Source of the DNA: Terriglobales bacterium
Lineage (GTDB): Bacteria > Acidobacteriota > Terriglobia > Terriglobales > Acidobacteriaceae
Direction: 5' to 3'
Assembly: GCA_015655195.1 (NCBI GenBank)
Contig: JAATFM010000306.1
Coordinates: 1 to 36,441 of the forward strand
Length of the DNA stretch: 36,441 nt
Position numbers and translations under genes: made by a program. Shown here in pieces: positions 1 through 7,669 of this stretch. The notes below the pieces were generated by a model. It worked only from the letters and a program-made list of their open reading frames with translations, was not told the DNA's origin and ran no database searches. Position 1 is the first letter of the stretch. The number at the start of each line of letters is the position of its first letter.

Positions 1-1
1 A

Positions 2-91
2 GCTATAGCACAGCTCTTCAAAACGCTGGCCGAAGCGGGAACTCTGACCGAAGAGCAGCTTGATGAGATTTTGCTAGCGGTGACTTGGTAG
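2..91 (+). CDS. C-terminal fragment of unknown protein (runs off left edge)
   Basis: An open frame enters from the left edge and ends at TAG (89-91). It encodes 29 residues ending EEQLDEILLAVTW. The peptide is rich in Leu, Glu and Ala and looks helical, but no family can be named from so little. It lies 27 nt upstream of the SLOG pseudogene on the same strand, so the two may once have shared a transcript. It could also be a chance open frame. Confidence 0.3.
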   Translation, partial: AIAQLFKTLAEAGTLTEEQLDEILLAVTW

Positions 92-118
92 CCCTGCGTC
101 TGACGAGAGGTGCGCCAA

Positions 119-502
119 TTGAAAGTCATTATTGTCGGATCACGCGGCATCCCGGCTCAGACAGGACGAGAGTTGCTCCGAATAGGAATTGAGGACGCAC
201 GCTCACACGGGATTGAGATTACCGAAATCGTTTGCGGCAAGTCTCGTGCCGGAATAGATAAAAACGCCCGTGAATGGGCTGCTTAAAATTCTCTGCCAGT
301 GAAAATTTACGGCGCAGACTACGACACAAATAGGGCCTCTGGCGGTTATATGCGTAATTACGATTTAACGGAGAATGGTGACGCCTTGATTGCGATTAGT
401 ACCGGCACCGCTGGCACTGAGCACCTGATTCACGTTGCGCGGGCAAAGGGAATGCCTGTGTTCGTCATCTCTGTGTCGTATCCAAGCGCCCCAGATGCGT
501 GA
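119..502 (+). pseudogene. DUF2493/YspA-type SLOG protein, broken by an in-frame TAA
   Basis: Reading from TTG at 119, with AGAGG about 8 nt upstream, gives an N-terminal Rossmann-like strand (KVIIVGSRG) and a CGKSRAGIDKNAREWA segment. A TAA follows at 284-286. The same frame then continues with VKIYGADYD, GGYMRNYDL, GDALIAIS and GTEHLIHVARAKGMPVFVI. This order matches DUF2493, a member of the SLOG nucleotide-binding superfamily often carried on phages, plasmids and defence islands. Without the stop the product would be about 127 residues, close to the family's usual size. The simplest reading is a single nonsense mutation in an otherwise intact gene. A sequencing error or expression as two pieces (restart at GTG 299) cannot be excluded. 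Decayed relaxase and helicase remnants nearby support degeneration. Confidence 0.65.
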
Positions 503-545
503 AGTGACGGGGCATCCGGCCTGGACCGCCCCGCCATGTGCCCGC

Positions 546-716
546 TCACGCGTGGATGCGGACCTTTAATTGCCTTCCGCTAGCCGGACAAATAAGCACA
601 ATCATTGGCTGATTCTGCGTTTGTGACGGGATTCTCTTCTCAATCAACGGTTCACGGTGATAGCCGCAGATCGATTCGCCGGAAGCGTCATTATCCTCGT
701 AGCATTCACGTGGCAT
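546..716 (-). CDS. 56-residue hypothetical protein with four Cys/His pairs candidates
   Basis: A short minus-strand ORF starts at ATG 716 with a good Shine-Dalgarno (AAGGAG, 723-728) and ends at TGA 546-548. The product begins MPRECYEDND and contains ICGYH and LICPASGRQL. Its three Cys (residues 5, 17, 43) and nearby His could bind a metal, but no family is recognised. It starts inside the last codons of the upstream truncated helicase frame (11-nt overlap), an arrangement suggesting translational coupling. The ribosome-binding site is the main argument that it is real. It may be an ORFan left in a decayed island. Confidence 0.4.
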   Translation of the reverse strand: MPRECYEDNDASGESICGYHREPLIEKRIPSQTQNQPMIVLICPASGRQLKVRIHA

Positions 717-870
717 GTGTTTCTCCTTGGCCTAAGGCTCCCGGTCCTTGGTCTGTCCCATAGATTCTGTCCACACCATCACTAATGTCCTTGGCCCGTA
801 TCTGGGTAAATGATCGGGCAAAGCGACGATAGTCACCTAAGAGCTTCTCATCGAGTTCAAATACATCCAT
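706..870 (-). pseudogene. N-terminal stub of a large DEAD/DEAH-box (DUF1998-type) helicase
   Basis: The frame from ATG 870 to TGA 706-708 encodes 54 residues. The first part (MDVFELDEKLLGDYRRFAR, then SFTQIRAKDI and VDRIYG) resembles the start of very large bacterial DEAD/DEAH-box helicases with a C-terminal DUF1998 domain. Those proteins begin with a similar MDVF...L..DY....RSF..IR pattern and run well over a thousand residues. Here similarity fades after about residue 37 and the frame stops, so the helicase body is missing. The family call rests on remembered N-terminal sequence and is tentative. A deletion that removed the helicase and fused its start to unrelated DNA would explain the structure and the overlap with the next small ORF. 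Confidence 0.45.
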
Positions 871-1049
871 AATTCGTCCGATCTTTCCTCAACTTCCAGC
901 AACAAGACCAGGCCTGCTAGCCCGCAGATTCTACAGGACGTAAACTGACGCTCTTGGACGTTGACACTCTAAATATACCCCTCTGAAATGATCGATTTGA
1001 CCATGTTTGACGAGTAACAATCAGCAAAACTGCACCTTCCCGCTGGACG

Positions 1050-1243
1050 CGGGAGAGTTCGTCCCTGGCCTCGTAGCTGGCCCAGGAGATAGAAACATAG
1101 CCGAATCAGGAGTTGAGTACGTCAAGTTGACTCCCGGTGTCGGCATTGACCAGGACGCGCTCAGCGGTGAGGCCCCGAGAGCCGTGGGTGGTAACAGCGT
1201 AATCGTGGTCGAAATGACGATGCTCTTTGGAATTTGGCGGCCA
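1050..1243 (-). pseudogene. MobF-family (TraI/TrwC) conjugative relaxase C-terminal remnant
   Basis: Minus-strand translation from about 1243 gives HFDHDYAVTTHGSRGLTAER followed by VLVNADT and, after an in-frame TGA at 1106-1108, FGYVSISWASYEARDE. This corresponds to the last helicase motifs of MobF relaxases, where HFDHGYAVTSHSSQG...RVLVN.DT and F.YVSVSR.S..A are typical. Only about 65 residues of a protein normally near 1000 residues remain. There is a stop inside and a second stop (TAA 1244-1246) just upstream. It is a dead scrap of a conjugative or mobilisable element that was once next to the tRNA gene. A plus-strand frame at 1007-1366 is its shadow. Confidence 0.65.
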
Positions 1244-1439
1244 TTATCGGGGCGAGCAGAGACGCGGCCATCCGACGCTACGGATTCGACGCCATCCGGA
1301 GACAGTCAAGAATGCCGCGAATGGCGAGTGCGGACGATGCGGGCATTGGAGGTGACGGAGGGATAATGGAGGCCGGCAGAAAACTGGTCCCGGTGTGGTC
1401 CCGGCCTCGCGCATAAATCTTGTAAGTTTCTGATTCGAT

Positions 1440-1517
1440 TGGCGTCCCCGACGGGATTTGAACCCGTGTTATCGCCGTGAAAGGGCGGTGTCCTAGGCCG
1501 GGCTAGACGACGGGGAC
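1440..1517 (-). tRNA. tRNA-Glu (anticodon TTC)
   Basis: The minus strand folds as a tRNA. The acceptor arms GTCCCCG and CGGGGAC pair, the discriminator is G, and CCA is encoded at 1440-1442. The anticodon loop CTTTCAC gives TTC (Glu). The T arm reads ACGGGTTCAAATCCCGT. The sequence is close to bacterial tRNA-Glu, with a D loop about two bases longer than that of E. coli. Its 3' end faces the decayed mobile-element region at 1-1430, the usual orientation when an integrase has used a tRNA 3' end as attachment site. No second copy of the tRNA 3' end was found in the window. Confidence 0.95.
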
Positions 1518-1757
1518 GTTTGAGAAAGGCGCATCGGATTCGGCGGCGAGGATGCCACTGCGGTCTTCCAAAGGCCATGGGGCGCATTTGGTGTGGTGCT
1601 GCCCTCTTATGAAGTTATCAATTTGAGGGGGCGGTGTCAAAGAAACAGCCCCGACGCGTCGGCAACAGTCTGGGCACGGAAGCGAAAATTTTGCGACAAT
1701 GTTCTGTGCTCCGGAATCCCCCGAATCCGGTCATGGAAGCGAAGTGAGGGTAGCTCT

Positions 1758-2840
1758 CTGAAGCGCGTAGCGATTGTAAGCAGTATGGTGCTGGCCGTGG
1801 CAGCCCTGGGCGGATGTCGCAAGCAGACTGGTCCGGCGCAGGCCGCGCCGCAGGCAATGCCGGTGCGGACGGTCGAAGTGGTGCTCTCGCCGGTTCCGCA
1901 GACGAGCGAATATGTGGCCACGATTAAGTCGCGGCGCTCGGCCACGATGCAGCCGCAGGTGGATGGGCGGTTGACGGCGATCCATGTGCGCTCCGGCGAT
2001 CACGTGAAGGCTGGCCAGGCGCTGATGAACATTGACCCGCTGCATCAGCAGGCCACGGTGGACTCGCAGAAGGCGACCGAGCGGCAGAAGAAGGCCGTCC
2101 TCGACTACAACACGAGCGAATATGGCCGGCAGAAGAAGCTCTTCGACGCGGGCATTACCAGCCGAGACGTTTACGAGCAGGCCGATCAAGCGTATGAGAA
2201 TGCAAAGGCCGATTACGAGTCCGCCGTGGCGCTGCGCAAGACGCAGGAAGAGCAGCTTGCGTATTACACGATTCGGGCGCCGTTTGACGGCGTGGTGGGC
2301 GACATTCCCGTGCATGTGGGCGATTATGTTTCGGCTACCACAATGCTGACGACGGTGGACGAGAACAAGGACCTCGAAGCCTACATCTACGTGCCGACGG
2401 AGCGCGCCACACAACTGCGGCAGGGCCTGGAAGTGGACCTGACAGACACCAACGGCAAGCTGCTTGAAAAGACGAGCATCGATTTTCTTTCGCCGCAGGT
2501 GGACTCGACCGTGCAGGGCGTACTGGTGAAAGCGCCGGTGCATTCGAGCCTTGAAGTTCTTCGCACCGCGCAGCTTGTGAAGGCGCGAATAGTGTGGACG
2601 ACGCAGCCGATGGCGACGGTTCCGGTGCTGGCCGTCTCGCGGCTGGGCGGGCAGAGCTTTGTGTATGTAGCGCGCCAGCAGGGCAGCGGCTTTATTGCCT
2701 CGCAGATTCCCGTCACGCTCGGCGATACGGTGGGCAATAGCTACGCCGTGTCGAACGGCCTCAGCGCGGGCGATAAGGTAATCGTTTCGAGCACGCAGTT
2801 TCTGGTGAACGGAATGCCGGTGATGCTGCTGGGCAGCTAA
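1758..2840 (+). CDS. RND efflux periplasmic adaptor (membrane fusion protein), lipoprotein
   Basis: This is the adaptor of a tripartite RND pump, linking the inner-membrane pump downstream to an outer-membrane channel. An N-terminal signal with lipobox LGGC (Cys near residue 20) predicts a lipid anchor. A barrel-sandwich (lipoyl-like) half follows at about 55-95 (VDGRLTAIHVRSGDHVKAG), then a long alpha-hairpin at about 95-170. The second half (IRAPFDGVVGDIPVHVGDYV) and beta-barrel domains complete it. The frame is open from GTG 1593, but no signal peptide would fit that start. CTG at 1758, 7 nt after TGAGGG, puts KR just before the signal core. ATG 1785 would give an unusually short signal. 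The pump gene begins 175 nt downstream. No outer-membrane channel gene or regulator is adjacent. Confidence 0.9.
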   Translation: MKRVAIVSSMVLAVAALGGCRKQTGPAQAAPQAMPVRTVEVVLSPVPQTSEYVATIKSRRSATMQPQVDGRLTAIHVRSGDHVKAGQALMNIDPLHQQATVDSQKATERQKKAVLDYNTSEYGRQKKLFDAGITSRDVYEQADQAYENAKADYESAVALRKTQEEQLAYYTIRAPFDGVVGDIPVHVGDYVSATTMLTTVDENKDLEAYIYVPTERATQLRQGLEVDLTDTNGKLLEKTSIDFLSPQVDSTVQGVLVKAPVHSSLEVLRTAQLVKARIVWTTQPMATVPVLAVSRLGGQSFVYVARQQGSGFIASQIPVTLGDTVGNSYAVSNGLSAGDKVIVSSTQFLVNGMPVMLLGS

Positions 2841-2880
2841 CAGGTTTCAACAGGCTGAGATTTTTTGAGGTTCATGCTTT

Positions 2881-2906
2881 CCCAGGTCCGAAAATCCGGA
2901 CCTGGG
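2881..2906. repeat. REP-like palindrome, family B (copy 1)
   Basis: CCCAGGTCCG and CGGACCTGGG form a perfect 10-bp stem around the loop AAAATC. Related hairpins with the same CAGGTCC core occur at 8881-8909 and 16955-16976. It lies in the adaptor-pump gap immediately before a family A element. Confidence 0.75.
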
Positions 2907-2928
2907 CACGCGGCATCCGGCTTTTGCA

Positions 2929-2973
2929 CTATCCCACCCCTGCGCCAGAAAAAGGCGCAAGGATGGGGCACGG
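2929..2973. repeat. REP-like palindrome, family A (copy 1)
   Basis: The pattern is CTATCCCACCCCTGCGCC, an A-rich loop (AGAAAAA), then GGCGCAAGGATGGGGCAC. The arms pair with a few mismatches or wobbles. Five more copies are seen in intergenic spaces of this window. This one separates the RND adaptor from its pump and could act as an mRNA hairpin within the operon. Confidence 0.75.
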
Positions 2974-3015
2974 GAAAATCGCGGGAGTATCGCGGAAGAA
3001 CGAAAGAAGGTCGTT

Positions 3016-6000
3016 TTGTTCGTCAATTTCTTTATCTACCGGCCTGTCTTCGCCACGGTCTGCGCTCTGCTCATCATTCTTGCCGGAGCGGTGTGCATTC
3101 CCAACCTGCCCATTGCCATGTATCCGGATTTGGCGCCGCCGCAGGTGACGGTAACGAGCAACTACGTGGGCGCGAACGCCGATACGGTGGAGAAAGCGGT
3201 GACGATTCCGCTCGAAGAGTCCATCAACGGCGTGGAGGGAATGCGCTACATCAGCTCGTCAAGCACCAACAGCGGTGTGAGCACCATTACCGTCACCTTC
3301 CAGACCGGCTACGGTCTCGACATCGGCGCTGTGGACGTGCAGAATCGCGTTGCCAGCGTGCAGGGCCGTTTGCCCTCGGCGGTGAACCAGAGCGGCATCA
3401 CGATTACCAAGTCCAACAGCAACTTTGTCTTCGGCGCCGGCTTTTATACAAAGGACGGGCGCTACTCGTCGGAGTTCCTCTCGAACTATCTCGACGTTTA
3501 CGTGAAGGATGCCATCAAGCGCGTGCCCGGCGTGGGTGACGTGCAGATATTCGGCGAGCGTAAGTACGCAATGCGTGTATGGCTTGACCCGGTGAAGCTG
3601 GCCAGCCGCAACCTGACATCGACGGACGTAATTAACGCGCTCGCCGAGCAGAACGTGGAGATTCCCGCCGGCCAGCTTGGACAGCCGCCGGCCAGCGGCT
3701 CGCAGGCTTACCAGGTACCGGTGCGCGTGGTGGGCAGGCTGAGCAGTCCGCAGGAGTTCGACAACATAATTGTCAAGAATGCCCCGAACGGCCTTGTGCT
3801 GCTCAAGGACGTGGGCCACAGCGAAGTGGGTGCCGAGGATTACAGCTCTTCGCTCAAGTTCAACGGAATGGACGCGATGGGAATTGGCGTGCAGCAGCTA
3901 TCGAACGCCAATGCACTCGAAGTGGACCGGCAGGCGAAGGCGGTGCTTGCGAGCCTCAAGAAGAGTTTTCCGCCGGGGCTCGAATACGCCATCGCATTCG
4001 ACGGCACCACGGTTGTCGGCGACTCAATCAAGGAAGTGATGACAACGCTGGCCGAGGCGATTGCGATTGTCATTGTCGTCATCTTCCTTTTCCTGCTCGA
4101 CTGGCGCGCTACCATCATTCCCGCCGTCACGATTCCGGTCTCGCTTATCGGCACCTTCGCCTTCATCAAGCTCTTCGGCTTCTCCATCAATACACTCACG
4201 CTCTTCGGTATCACGCTTGCGACGGGGCTCGTCGTGGACGACGCGATTGTCGTGATCGAAAACGTGCAGCGGCACATTGCCATGGAGCACTCCGACCCGC
4301 ACCAGGCCACTTCGCGTGCAATGGGCGAGGTGACGAGCGCGGTCATCGCGACCTCGCTGGTGCTGATCGCGGTCTTTGTGCCGGTCTCGTTCTTCCCCGG
4401 TACCACGGGCATTCTCTACCGGCAGTTCTCGCTCACCATTGCCTTCTCGATTGCCATCTCGGCCTTCAATGCGCTGACGCTTTCGCCGGCGCTCTCGGCG
4501 CTCTTTCTGCGCGGTGAAGAAGAGCGTCCGCACCAACTCGACTTTCTCCACATCGCGCCGCTCTCGCGAGCCTTCGCCGCCTTCATCCACGGCGCGGACG
4601 CGGCGATTGGCTGGCTGGGCCGCACCTATGCGAAGTCGATTCACTGGGCGCTGCGGCTACGCTACCTGCTGCTCTTGCTCTTCTTCGCGGGTCTGGGCGC
4701 AACGGCGTGGCTCTACCAGTCCGTGCCAACGGGCTTCATTCCGCAGGAAGACCAGGACTTTCTGATGGTGATTGTGCAGGCGCCTCCAGGCTCGTCGCTC
4801 GCCTACACTACAAATCTTGCCGACCGTGCCAACGCGATCATTGCACAGGATCAGGATATTGCCGGGGCGTTTTCCGTGATGGGCTTCGGCTTCAACGGCG
4901 GCGCGGCCAACGCGGGCTTGATGTTTGTGGCTACGAAGCCCTCGGACCAGCGGCGCGCCAAAGGCCACTCCGCCGCGGAGATTGTCGCGCGCTTGTCGCA
5001 GCCGCTGCAGTCGCTGATGTTCGCGCCCGACGGCGGCCTTGTGCTGATGGTGCAGCCGCCCGCAGTGCAGGGCGTGGGCAGCGTGGGCGGATTCCAGTTC
5101 ATGCTGCAGGATCAGGGACAAAACACGCTGGCCGATCTGGACCGCGTGGCGCACCAGATGGTGGGCACGAGCCAGACGAACAAGGATCTGACCAACGTAT
5201 TTACCCAGTTCTCCGCCAACGACCCGCAGGTATTGGTGACGATTGACCGCGAGAAGGCCAAGGCGCTGAACATTCCGCTCTCGCAGATCACGAACACGCT
5301 GGGCGTTTTCATGGGCTCGCAGTACGTGAACGATTTCGACTACAACAACCGCACTTATCGCGTCTACGCGCAGGCCGACCAGGGTTTCCGCATGACGGCC
5401 TCCGGCCTGCATAACTTTTATGTGCGGTCGGATTCGGGCCAGATGGTGCCGCTCGATAACCTTGTAACGGTTGCCGACAGCGCTGGCCCGCCGGTCATCA
5501 ATCACTACAACCTCTTCCGCGCCGTGGAGATTGACGGCTCACCCGCGCCCGGCAAAAGCTCCGGCACGGGAATCACGGCCATGGAAAAGCTGGCCGAAGC
5601 CAACATGATGCCGGGCATGAAATACGATTGGACGGGACTGACGCTGGACGAGATCGAATCCGGCGGCAAGGCGCTGATTATCTTCGGCCTCGGCATTCTT
5701 GTGGTTTACCTCACGCTTTCGGCGCAGTATGAGAGCTTCGCGCTGCCGTTCATCATTCTGCTCGCCGTGCCAATGGCGGTGCTGGGCGCGCTGGGCGCCG
5801 TGACGATGCGGGGCATGTCGAACGACGTTTACTGCCAGATCGGGCTCGTGATGCTGATCGGCCTCTCGGCCAAGAACGCGATTCTGATCGTCGAGTTCGC
5901 CGAGCAGTTGCGCCGGCAGGGGAGGTCTATCGCGGACGCGGCGGTTGAGGCTGCTGAGTTGCGCCTGCGGCCCATCCTGATGACTTCTTTCGCCTTCATC

Positions 6001-6204
6001 CTTGGCGTGCTGCCGCTGGTCTTTGCCACCGGCGCTGGTGCGCTGGGCCGCCGCTCCGTGGGAACGACAATCGTAGGAGGAATGCTGCTCTCGACCGTGC
6101 TGAACCTCTTCTTCATTCCCGTGCTATATGTGATTCTGAGCGCAATTCTGAGAACGAAGGCCGGAAGATCGGGCAAGCAAGAGGCTGAAGTTGCACACGC
6201 CTGA
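3016..6204 (+). CDS. RND multidrug efflux transporter, HAE1 (AcrB/MexB) family
   Basis: This proton-driven inner-membrane pump exports hydrophobic or amphiphilic compounds with the adaptor encoded upstream. At 1062 residues it has the normal AcrB length. It starts FVNFFIYRPVFATV, the usual first transmembrane segment. The proton-relay pair Asp408/Asp409 lies in GLVVDDAIVVIENV (TM4) and Lys953 in GLSAKNAILIVEF (TM10). Two six-helix halves are each preceded by a large periplasmic loop. The start is TTG 3016 with GAAGG 5-6 nt upstream; no ATG fits before the first membrane segment. The gene is probably co-transcribed with the adaptor across a 175-nt gap filled by two repeat hairpins. No OprM/TolC-type gene follows, so the channel must be encoded elsewhere. 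The substrate cannot be told from sequence. Confidence 0.97.
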   Translation: MFVNFFIYRPVFATVCALLIILAGAVCIPNLPIAMYPDLAPPQVTVTSNYVGANADTVEKAVTIPLEESINGVEGMRYISSSSTNSGVSTITVTFQTGYGLDIGAVDVQNRVASVQGRLPSAVNQSGITITKSNSNFVFGAGFYTKDGRYSSEFLSNYLDVYVKDAIKRVPGVGDVQIFGERKYAMRVWLDPVKLASRNLTSTDVINALAEQNVEIPAGQLGQPPASGSQAYQVPVRVVGRLSSPQEFDNIIVKNAPNGLVLLKDVGHSEVGAEDYSSSLKFNGMDAMGIGVQQLSNANALEVDRQAKAVLASLKKSFPPGLEYAIAFDGTTVVGDSIKEVMTTLAEAIAIVIVVIFLFLLDWRATIIPAVTIPVSLIGTFAFIKLFGFSINTLTLFGITLATGLVVDDAIVVIENVQRHIAMEHSDPHQATSRAMGEVTSAVIATSLVLIAVFVPVSFFPGTTGILYRQFSLTIAFSIAISAFNALTLSPALSALFLRGEEERPHQLDFLHIAPLSRAFAAFIHGADAAIGWLGRTYAKSIHWALRLRYLLLLLFFAGLGATAWLYQSVPTGFIPQEDQDFLMVIVQAPPGSSLAYTTNLADRANAIIAQDQDIAGAFSVMGFGFNGGAANAGLMFVATKPSDQRRAKGHSAAEIVARLSQPLQSLMFAPDGGLVLMVQPPAVQGVGSVGGFQFMLQDQGQNTLADLDRVAHQMVGTSQTNKDLTNVFTQFSANDPQVLVTIDREKAKALNIPLSQITNTLGVFMGSQYVNDFDYNNRTYRVYAQADQGFRMTASGLHNFYVRSDSGQMVPLDNLVTVADSAGPPVINHYNLFRAVEIDGSPAPGKSSGTGITAMEKLAEANMMPGMKYDWTGLTLDEIESGGKALIIFGLGILVVYLTLSAQYESFALPFIILLAVPMAVLGALGAVTMRGMSNDVYCQIGLVMLIGLSAKNAILIVEFAEQLRRQGRSIADAAVEAAELRLRPILMTSFAFILGVLPLVFATGAGALGRRSVGTTIVGGMLLSTVLNLFFIPVLYVILSAILRTKAGRSGKQEAEVAHA

Positions 6205-6287
6205 GCGGTGAGCCGCTATTTCAGGTCGCGGGTCAGTTTGAATCTGCCCGTATCCTGTCTTCGTCGTGTTTTTGTTTTTGCGGCCGC

Positions 6288-6405
6288 CACTATGGCGCGG
6301 ATGCACAATGGCGGCTGGTAGGTAGGCCGGGGATTTATCCCCGGCAATAAGTCCAGCTAATGCGTGGGGCCTTTAGGCCCTGAGGTATGCTTTTCGCTTC
6401 AAATC
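6288..6405 (+). repeat. Dispersed element C (copy 1), two internal hairpins
   Basis: This stretch shares an extended similarity with the reverse complement of 18510-18643. The shared parts are a TATGGCGC.GATGCACAATGG start, hairpin GCCGGGGAT/ATCCCCGGC, an AAGTCCA spacer, hairpin GGGCCT/AGGCCC, then CTGAGGT and GCTTCAAAT. It fills the gap between the RND pump and the convergent ComEA-like gene and reaches almost to that gene's stop codon. The distal inverted terminal repeat seen in copy 2 is not preserved here. Confidence 0.75.
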
Positions 6406-6408
6406 GCT

Positions 6409-6711
6409 TTATTTCGGATCGCGGTGAGCGATGATGTAGTCGCGAATGCGGCCGTAAACGGCCGAAGGGACGATTCCCTTATCGATCAGATCGTTCTTGG
6501 CGCGATAAGGGCGAAAGCGAACGATGCGCCCGGCCCAGATGGGCGTGATGCCGGGCAGCTTGAGAAGCTCGCTCATCGATGCGTGGTTGATGTCGATGCG
6601 GTCCTGAGGCGCAGGCAGTGCGGGCGCGAGAGATTTTGCCGTCTGGGCGAATGCCAGCGGAGAGGCCAGAACCGCCGCCAGAATCCCAATCATCGCTTTG
6701 CGTCGGTGCAC
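6409..6711 (-). CDS. Secreted ComEA-like helix-hairpin-helix protein
   Basis: The 100-residue product has a signal peptide (RRK, then a hydrophobic stretch ending SPLAFAQ near residue 23). A ComEA-type helix-hairpin-helix domain follows (RIDINHASMSELLKLPGI, then AGRIVRFRP, LIDKGIVP and YGRIRDYI). In ComEA and relatives this domain binds double-stranded DNA without sequence specificity during uptake across the envelope. Here the protein is short and stands alone, without the membrane anchor or other competence genes nearby, so a role in DNA uptake is only an inference. The start is GTG 6711; ATG at the seventh codon is possible but loses the basic n-region. It is convergent with the RND pump gene. 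Confidence 0.8.
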   Translation of the reverse strand: MHRRKAMIGILAAVLASPLAFAQTAKSLAPALPAPQDRIDINHASMSELLKLPGITPIWAGRIVRFRPYRAKNDLIDKGIVPSAVYGRIRDYIIAHRDPK

Positions 6712-6895
6712 GACTCTATTCTGGGCTCTGCCTTAGCTTCCCGCAACCGTTTCTGTGCAGACAGAGCCGAGGGAGCCAGCCGCAACTCCTTCCTGAAACA
6801 ACCTTTACGCCTGCCGCCTCCCATCCCGGCGGCACGGATTATCACAAGAGATGCGCCCCGCAACATTTTGGCGCGCGTGCTGCTATCCTTGGACC

Positions 6896-7501
6896 GTGGC
6901 CGACAGCGGAAAATACAGGGTTTTTGCCGTCGCGGCGCTGGTCTTCGCCTCTGCGCTTGTTGGCTGCCGCAAGCAGGAGCAGGAGGTGGTGGGCGTGGCG
7001 GCAAATGCGGCGCACTCCGCCCAGCAGGTAGCTACGCATGCTGCCCTAAGCGCCGAAAAGCATGCCCAGCAGGCCCAGGCCGCCGCCGCGGAGAGTGCCA
7101 GCGAGCGGGACGCGCTCGAACACATTCCCTTGCCCACCAAAAGTCTTTATGTCAACGTGCATGAGCCGGCCGACTGGAAAAACCCTTTCATCACTGTGGA
7201 TGCCGATCGCATCGACCTGCGGGTGATTCAGGCCGACGCCAATCCCAGCACCATCGGGCAGGGCTCGATGCTGCGTCTCGAAGCGGCACGGCGGCAGGAG
7301 TTGCAGCTTCGTCCGGCCGACCTGCCAAAAGCCCTGATCGCACTCCCCGATGGCGCGTGGCGTTACGGAAGGGTGGTGGCGGTAGCCGAGTCGCCGGACG
7401 CCCGGGCCAAGGACCGCCCGGCCATCCGCCGAGGGGTAGAGGCCGTGATCCAGAAGCTTAACGATATGGGGGTCGTGGTGGAGGAGTGGCCGGCACGGTA
7501 G
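6896..7501 (+). CDS. Putative lipoprotein of unknown function
   Basis: The 201-residue product carries a lipoprotein signal ending ALVGC (Cys near residue 23). An Ala/Gln/His-rich segment (about 35-70) follows, probably a helix or coiled coil (AANAAHSAQQVATHAALSAE). A globular C-terminal region contains DRIDLRVIQADANPS, LQLRPADLPKALIALPDGAW and YGRVVAVAESPDAR, ending near VVVEEWPAR. The last part looks like a conserved domain but I cannot name it. The frame is open from 6851; GTG 6896 is preferred because it places the signal peptide at the N-terminus. It lies downstream of and opposite to the ComEA-like gene. The product should sit on the outer or inner membrane facing the periplasm. Confidence 0.72.
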   Translation: MADSGKYRVFAVAALVFASALVGCRKQEQEVVGVAANAAHSAQQVATHAALSAEKHAQQAQAAAAESASERDALEHIPLPTKSLYVNVHEPADWKNPFITVDADRIDLRVIQADANPSTIGQGSMLRLEAARRQELQLRPADLPKALIALPDGAWRYGRVVAVAESPDARAKDRPAIRRGVEAVIQKLNDMGVVVEEWPAR

Positions 7502-7669
7502 ATACCGCTGGTAATCTGTTCCGCAAGCCTCTGGTAATCAGGAAGTTATCTTTTTTGGTTCTGGAGGCGATATTGAAACTCTGTTCTACGCGCATTCATT
7601 GGCTATTCACGGGCATTGTGGAAAATAATCGTGGGTAAAGCCCAGCCAGACAGGGGGTTAGGAGAAGAA

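Noticed and set aside
1007..1366. 119-residue plus-strand ORF
   Set aside because: It lies over the MobF remnant on the opposite strand, has no convincing ribosome site and no recognisable domain.
1593..1757. N-terminal extension of the RND adaptor from GTG 1593
   Set aside because: The extra 55 residues precede a complete lipoprotein signal, which must be at the N-terminus to work.
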